This document shows, one piece after another, positions 60,901 to 64,000 of a stretch of DNA of 64,000 nt. The first letter of the stretch is position 1. Each line of letters begins with the position of its first letter. This DNA comes from Talinum fruticosum. Its lineage: Eukaryota; Streptophyta; Magnoliopsida; Caryophyllales; Talinaceae. Made by a program: the position numbers and the translations under genes. The notes beneath the pieces are model-generated. The model made no database searches. It saw only the letters and a program-made list of their open reading frames with translations, and was not told where the DNA came from. The stretch is taken from positions 310,001 through 374,000 of the forward strand of contig JAITYX010000004.1 of assembly GCA_021018815.1 (NCBI GenBank), given 5' to 3'.

Positions 60901-63361
60901 CACATGATTATTAACTAATGTTTAGAAGAAATATGACTATGGAATAAAAACAATTATAATGTATAAAACAGTTAATGAAATTGAGCTATTGGCATAAATG
61001 GAATTTCACCATCAACTTTGTTAGAAATAGTTAATTTTACCAAACATCTTTTCTCCAAACAGCTAAGTCAAATACCTAAAACCTATATTAGCTAAGAGTT
61101 GATTGCCAAATAGGGCTGCTATATATTAAATGTGGGGAAACAAGTGCAGTATACTCTGTCATTTGGCATGCTATGCTCAATTATTAGTGTTCTTAATTAG
61201 CCATCCTTTGTGACAATGAGCTTTAATCTAATATTGAGCATAAAACTTTACTATTTTTTTTTTTTAAAGAGAGGGGGCTGGGGGTGCTCATAACTGCCAT
61301 TAATCTCCTGATAGTAGATCCCTCAGGCAGTTTTGACTTTTGTGCAGTGACTTTCAGAGATCCAGTTAAAGAAAACGTTGAGTCATGTACTGTTGTCTCA
61401 TCTGTCATTTTGATTAATTCAAAGATCAGTAAATGGTTTTTATTCTGAGGTAATAGGCACTAAATGCCCTTTTAAATCTAAGGGTCAATAGGGACTAGCA
61501 TCTTTGCTATTCAATTGTAGAAGTTGCATAGATCTGACCCTTCTGCTTTGAAATCTACTGTGGGCGTGACCTTACCCCTCCCATTTTAAAGCCTACTCTG
61601 GGCTTGGCTTCTGGTTTGATTTATGGTCCAGTAAACTGATATTGAAGCGTATCTCGATGTTCTTTAACTTCTGAACTTTAGCTGAAAGCAATAGGACAAT
61701 ATTTGGATAAGCATCTAGTTGTCATGAAAAAGCACACTCTGATATGCTGTCAAACGACATTTTTGGAACTTGGAAGTGAGCTTTTGTAGATATTTACGTG
61801 AATGTTACTCACATGGGACTTTTAAGACCATTAAATGTGCCTTCAGAATCTGTAACAAGGGAGAGGTGTATTTGAGTTGCCAGAAGTTTTGCAAATTTGT
61901 AAAACGATTTTACCTTCTATCTAAAATCATTGAAATAATGGTTCATGTCAAAGCATCCTGGGAAGTAATGTTGTTAATTTGAAGATGATATTTCCAAAGA
62001 GGAATATCTGAAGCGACAAAGTTTGGCATTCTGGTTTAGGATGCCCCTGCCCAAATTGTTCAAAACTGATTATGTTTGATGTTGAGGGAATCCCTTTTCT
62101 CTGCTATATAAATCAACATTTTGAAATAGTTAAAGAAGCTTTTAGGCATGTAGAACTGTCCATTTTACATGTTGTGGCTTTTATTAACTGCTTGTGATTG
62201 GCAATCACAAAACTGGTAATCATGATCAAAACCAATGAATTAAGTGAAAGATTCTAGTCTAAATTGACTTTTTATACGGATGATTAATTTTAGTTTCTTG
62301 TTACCGTGTAAATAGTTATAAATTTTAGGATTTATCATAGATAATGCAAAATGATAAATTCTGTTATCATTGGATAATTTATATGATAAAATTAATCCGT
62401 TATCAACCATCGTCTGATGAGAAGTTAGGAACATCTCTACGAATTTTGGGTAATATAACTATGTGGGTGCCCTCTGATATTTGCACACTTGAATTTTGAC
62501 AATTCAAAGCCAAACAACGTTCTCAATATTCTCTTTTGCAACTTTTGAGGTCCTCTCCTTATGAAAACAGGGGTAATTATTAATTTAAGACATAATTTAG
62601 GATACTGGAAGAAAATAATCTGAATAATAATTAGAAGCATTGGAAAGAACAAATTATTTGTTGTCGGATATTTTTGTGCTGTCAATGGAGAGTAGGGAGA
62701 CCAACTTGATTACAGGATCCCGGAGTAAGTAGAGCCCAACCCTCCTCTTCCCCCCACCCCCCACGCTTTTCTTTTCCTGTTATGTTTCTTTCTTTGCTTA
62801 AGCTTCATGTGATGGTTACTTGTTTGTGTTCAATATGCTAGTTCAGACTAGTTGAATTTAGCATTTTATATTTGGTCATATCGTTACTGTTTCAACAGGA
62901 GTGGTCATTGGATTGAAAATTATGACCTCTTGGCTTTACCTTTTCCCATTGTTGTTTCTCCATCTTTAGTGACACAATGCTATTCCTTGAACAGATACGG
63001 AGCTTTCCTTCCCAGGAGTTTTATGATAATGCATTGGAAGATGGTTCTGATGTCAAAGAGCAAAGCAAACGTGCATGGCACCGTTACCGATGTTTTGGAC
63101 CTTTTTGCTTCTTTGATATACAGGATGGAGCAGAGTCGAAGCCTGGGGGAGTGGATCTTGGGTAAATGTAGATGAGGTTGAGTTTGTGCTGCTGATGTAT
63201 CAGAAATTGGTGGCTGATTATCCAGAGCTCAAGTCAAGTGAAAAGCTAGCTATTATTTCCCGTACAGACATCAGGTTAAACTATTTCGACGCCGTTTCCG
63301 GGAAATGTTCGGGATTGAATCAGAAAAAGTAGTAGATATAAACACGGTTGATGGTTTCCAG
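40994..63361 (+). CDS. MAA3: MAGATAMA3-like SF1B (SEN1/UPF1-type) helicase, 17 exons, 3' end outside the window, frame interrupted
   Basis: Arabidopsis MAA3 is a nuclear helicase related to yeast Sen1, needed for gametophyte development and RNA processing. Exons: 40994-41095, 41767-41926, 42019-42161, 42356-42553, 44535-44726, 45068-45103, 47703-47788, 47926-47976, 52057-52167, 52239-52343, 56820-56917, 58333-58449, 58521-58613, 59187-59240, 60005-60063, 60167-60251 and 62995-63361. Motifs in order are VLGWDYFLL (exon 1), DVDDYLSTFEPLLFEEVKAQI (2), QNDLLLLSKE (3), Walker A GPPGTGKTQTI (7), VLVCAPSNSALDEI (10), IIIIDEAAQA (13), GDPVQLPATV (15), QYRMHP (16) and DINTVDGFQ (17). The remaining C-terminal exons were not found before 64000. 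Apparent one-base deletions lie at 52141-52145, the exon 10/11 joint, 63145-63149 and 63259-63261. Intron 1 seems to use a GC donor. The upstream leader is separated from this ATG by a 12.7-kb insertion. Identity is very secure. Function of this copy is doubtful. Confidence 0.9.
43419..43964. mobile_element. 546-bp MITE-like element in helicase intron 4
   Basis: It is bounded by ccttagtttaaaaaa and its inverted form ttttttaaactaagg. The interior is CT-rich on the left, with the words gcgcctaggtgcacaaaagtg near the start and gcgcttttgtgttccttgagc near the end. No coding capacity. A second, inverted, truncated copy is at 52672-52913. No clear target duplication. Confidence 0.6.
44135..44287. 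mobile_element. 153-bp MITE in helicase intron 4 (copy 1)
   Basis: Its ends are gattcaaaatgtgg and the inverted cgcattttgaatc. The related copy at 48157-48295 lies in the opposite orientation: atcacgaccgaaaccgc here corresponds to gcggttccggttgtgat there. Confidence 0.65.
46100..47170 (+). mobile_element. decayed LINE fragment in helicase intron 6
   Basis: Sequence at 46580-46660 (ccactggaaaataatgttc ... tctattagcttt) is related to the reverse complement of 2118-2190, so both belong to one LINE family. Downstream, CPDEDEPTNHLFF (about 46850-46890) looks like a decayed zf-RVT motif. No intact ORF. The borders are estimates. Confidence 0.5.
48157..48295. mobile_element. 139-bp MITE in helicase intron 8 (copy 2, inverted)
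   Basis: It starts gattcaaaatgcgg and ends ccacattttgaatc. It matches the reverse complement of 44135-44287 with scattered differences and a small deletion. Confidence 0.65.
48366..48600. repeat. tandem duplication in helicase intron 8
   Basis: Two units about 113 bases apart share cgaaaattgtacattggag / ctaaaaactgtacattcaag, then agaaatcagaatcta and gtgccaatct-like words. Divergence is moderate. Intron 8 (47977-52056) otherwise holds a poly-T run (about 49261-49282), an A-run near 51177-51195 and no recognised gene. Confidence 0.6.
52672..52913. mobile_element. truncated, inverted copy of the 546-bp MITE-like element
   Basis: It starts ccttagtttaaaaagctcaagg and contains tgctaggtaatgacatcaaa and gtgattagatatcat. 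These are reverse-complement matches to about 43770-43830. It is cut off at 52913 by the insertion of the gag-only LTR element. Confidence 0.6.
52914..56545 (-). mobile_element. gag-only LTR retrotransposon (TR-GAG-like) in helicase intron 10
   Basis: The minus-strand element has a 1414-base left (3') LTR at 52914-54327 with TGAAG...CTTCA ends. A polypurine tract lies beside it (minus strand AAAAAGAGGGAGAT, 54328-54341). A tRNA-iMet-like primer site TGGTATCGAGCC is at 56440-56451. A truncated right (5') LTR runs from 56454 to about 56545. Only about 2.1 kb of internal sequence remains, holding gag and no protease, integrase or reverse transcriptase. It is therefore non-autonomous. Confidence 0.75.
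54797..56394 (-). pseudogene. copia-type gag (UBN2-like) of the non-autonomous LTR element, broken
   Basis: It starts MAHNNGEFDEISSSTGPPKF at 56394 and proceeds through several frames. MCGKILRSLPKRRWGPKVTAIEEA and LDELIGKLLTHE (55883 leftwards) are typical of the UBN2 gag domain. A CCHC knuckle CFECGIKDHIVKAC (about 55460-55505) is complete. Acidic sequence (DEDSSEEDEDEDD) and a Leu/Lys-rich coiled segment follow. Frameshifts separate the parts. No pol follows. Confidence 0.65.
56558..56717. repeat. direct 55-bp repeat after the LTR element
   Basis: A 55-base sequence starting ctgatttatttggcccacc and ending gacgctgcttgttgc is present at 56558-56612 and again at 56663-56717, apparently identical. 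It lies in intron 10 just before exon 11. Confidence 0.8.
57597..57910. repeat. 155-bp tandem duplication, each unit ending in a TA microsatellite
   Basis: The unit starting ggttgagttattgtgtgccc occurs at 57597 and 57752. Each copy runs through agagaaagtgcgtg and ends in a long TA run (about 57709-57751 and 57867-57910). It lies in helicase intron 11. Confidence 0.85.
59265..59365. repeat. short tandem duplication in helicase intron 14
   Basis: tctaaaattgtaattaatg ... acttagacccc is repeated about 60 bases later with few changes. Intron 14 otherwise shows nothing recognisable. Confidence 0.7.
60463..61120. mobile_element. possible hAT-type MITE in helicase intron 16
   Basis: The left end gggggtgtttggaaaagagc and right end ttgccaaatagggctgc resemble the GGGTGTTTGGC-type ends of plant hAT MITEs. 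Several aaaagctcttt-like words lie inside. AT-rich and non-coding. The ends are approximate and no target duplication was confirmed. Confidence 0.4.
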
Positions 63362-64000
63362 GTATCAAAGTTGGATATTTCTTTTTGCTTCTCTGAATTG
63401 TGTCATCTTGAAGCTCCCATTTACCGAGTAACAGAGTCTAGTGGTGTGCTATAATGCTCTGACTTGGTTAATCATGCGGAGCTAGCATCAGTTCTAAATG
63501 ATCAAGAGCATTCTTTATTGTTCTTCTCCTAGCCTTGGTGGAGTCATTCTCCATCTCTGCCCCTCTCTCTCATGCAGTCATAAGACTAGGGTTTTTGCCT
63601 TTTCACAATTGACGGCTCTGGGACCTTTTTGTAAATAATTGGAATGCAGCCTGGGTATGGCCATTAATTTGGACTCAGGTCAAAGTCCGAGTCTTCAAGT
63701 CCTAATTTCACTTAAGCCCAGTTATTTTTCTTTTGTAGTCTTTTACTACTTTTATATCTAGTCCCACCCCTTAAATCAGTCATAATCTAAAGTATTTTTC
63801 TACACACATACACACACAAAACAAACTCTCTTCTCCAACTGCCACATGTCACTCTCATGTAGTTTGTATTTTTTTCCTTTTCCATCCCGATCATTAGAAG
63901 ATTTGAGAAATATTATTTTTGATTTTCTTTTTTGGCACCTCCGATAAAGATTATGATTTCCAGTATGCCAAAAATATACTACTAAATGATTTTCAGTATT

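Overview
This is plant nuclear DNA, from a flowering plant and most likely a eudicot. Genes have many spliced exons, UTRs are CT-rich, and plant-specific mobile elements (LINEs with RNase H, FAR1-type MULEs, Stowaway-like MITEs, caulimovirid-like sequence) fill most of the rest. I could not narrow the species. No rRNA, tRNA or CRISPR array was seen.

Left part (676-9640, minus strand): five 5' exons of an RRP12-like ribosome-biogenesis ARM/HEAT-repeat gene. Its introns hold a decayed LINE fragment and a Stowaway-like MITE with a second small MITE nested inside. The 3' half of the gene is not recognisable before the left edge.

Middle part (about 9700-40990): almost entirely mobile DNA. A minus-strand caulimovirid-like element (about 11681-17970) has an intact 319-codon movement-protein ORF, broken coat/gag and protease regions, a tRNA-iMet primer site and near-identical terminal repeats. 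It sits inside a tandem array of ~400-bp units. A 6.75-kb plus-strand LINE (21335-28086, 15-bp target duplication) follows. It interrupts a duplicated copy of exon 1 and intron 1 of the downstream helicase gene. A hAT-like element (28308-40990, 8-bp target duplication) then carries a nested MULE (28501-39769, 10-bp target duplication). The MULE encodes a FAR1/MudrA-type transposase and, on the other strand, an Ulp1 (C48)-like gene.

Right part (40994 to beyond the window, plus strand): 17 exons of a MAGATAMA3-like SF1B (SEN1/UPF1-type) RNA/DNA helicase, including GPPGTGKT, DEAAQA, GDPxQLP and QYRMHP. The hAT target-site duplication contains the helicase start codon. The ancestral 5' UTR (about 28169-28302) is therefore now separated from the coding sequence by about 12.7 kb of nested transposons. 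The reading frame also has four apparent one-base deletions, all in homopolymer runs. Similar homopolymer deletions break the MULE transposase, so either assembly error or pseudogenisation after the insertion could explain them. Introns of this gene contain a gag-only LTR element, two MITE families and a further LINE fragment.
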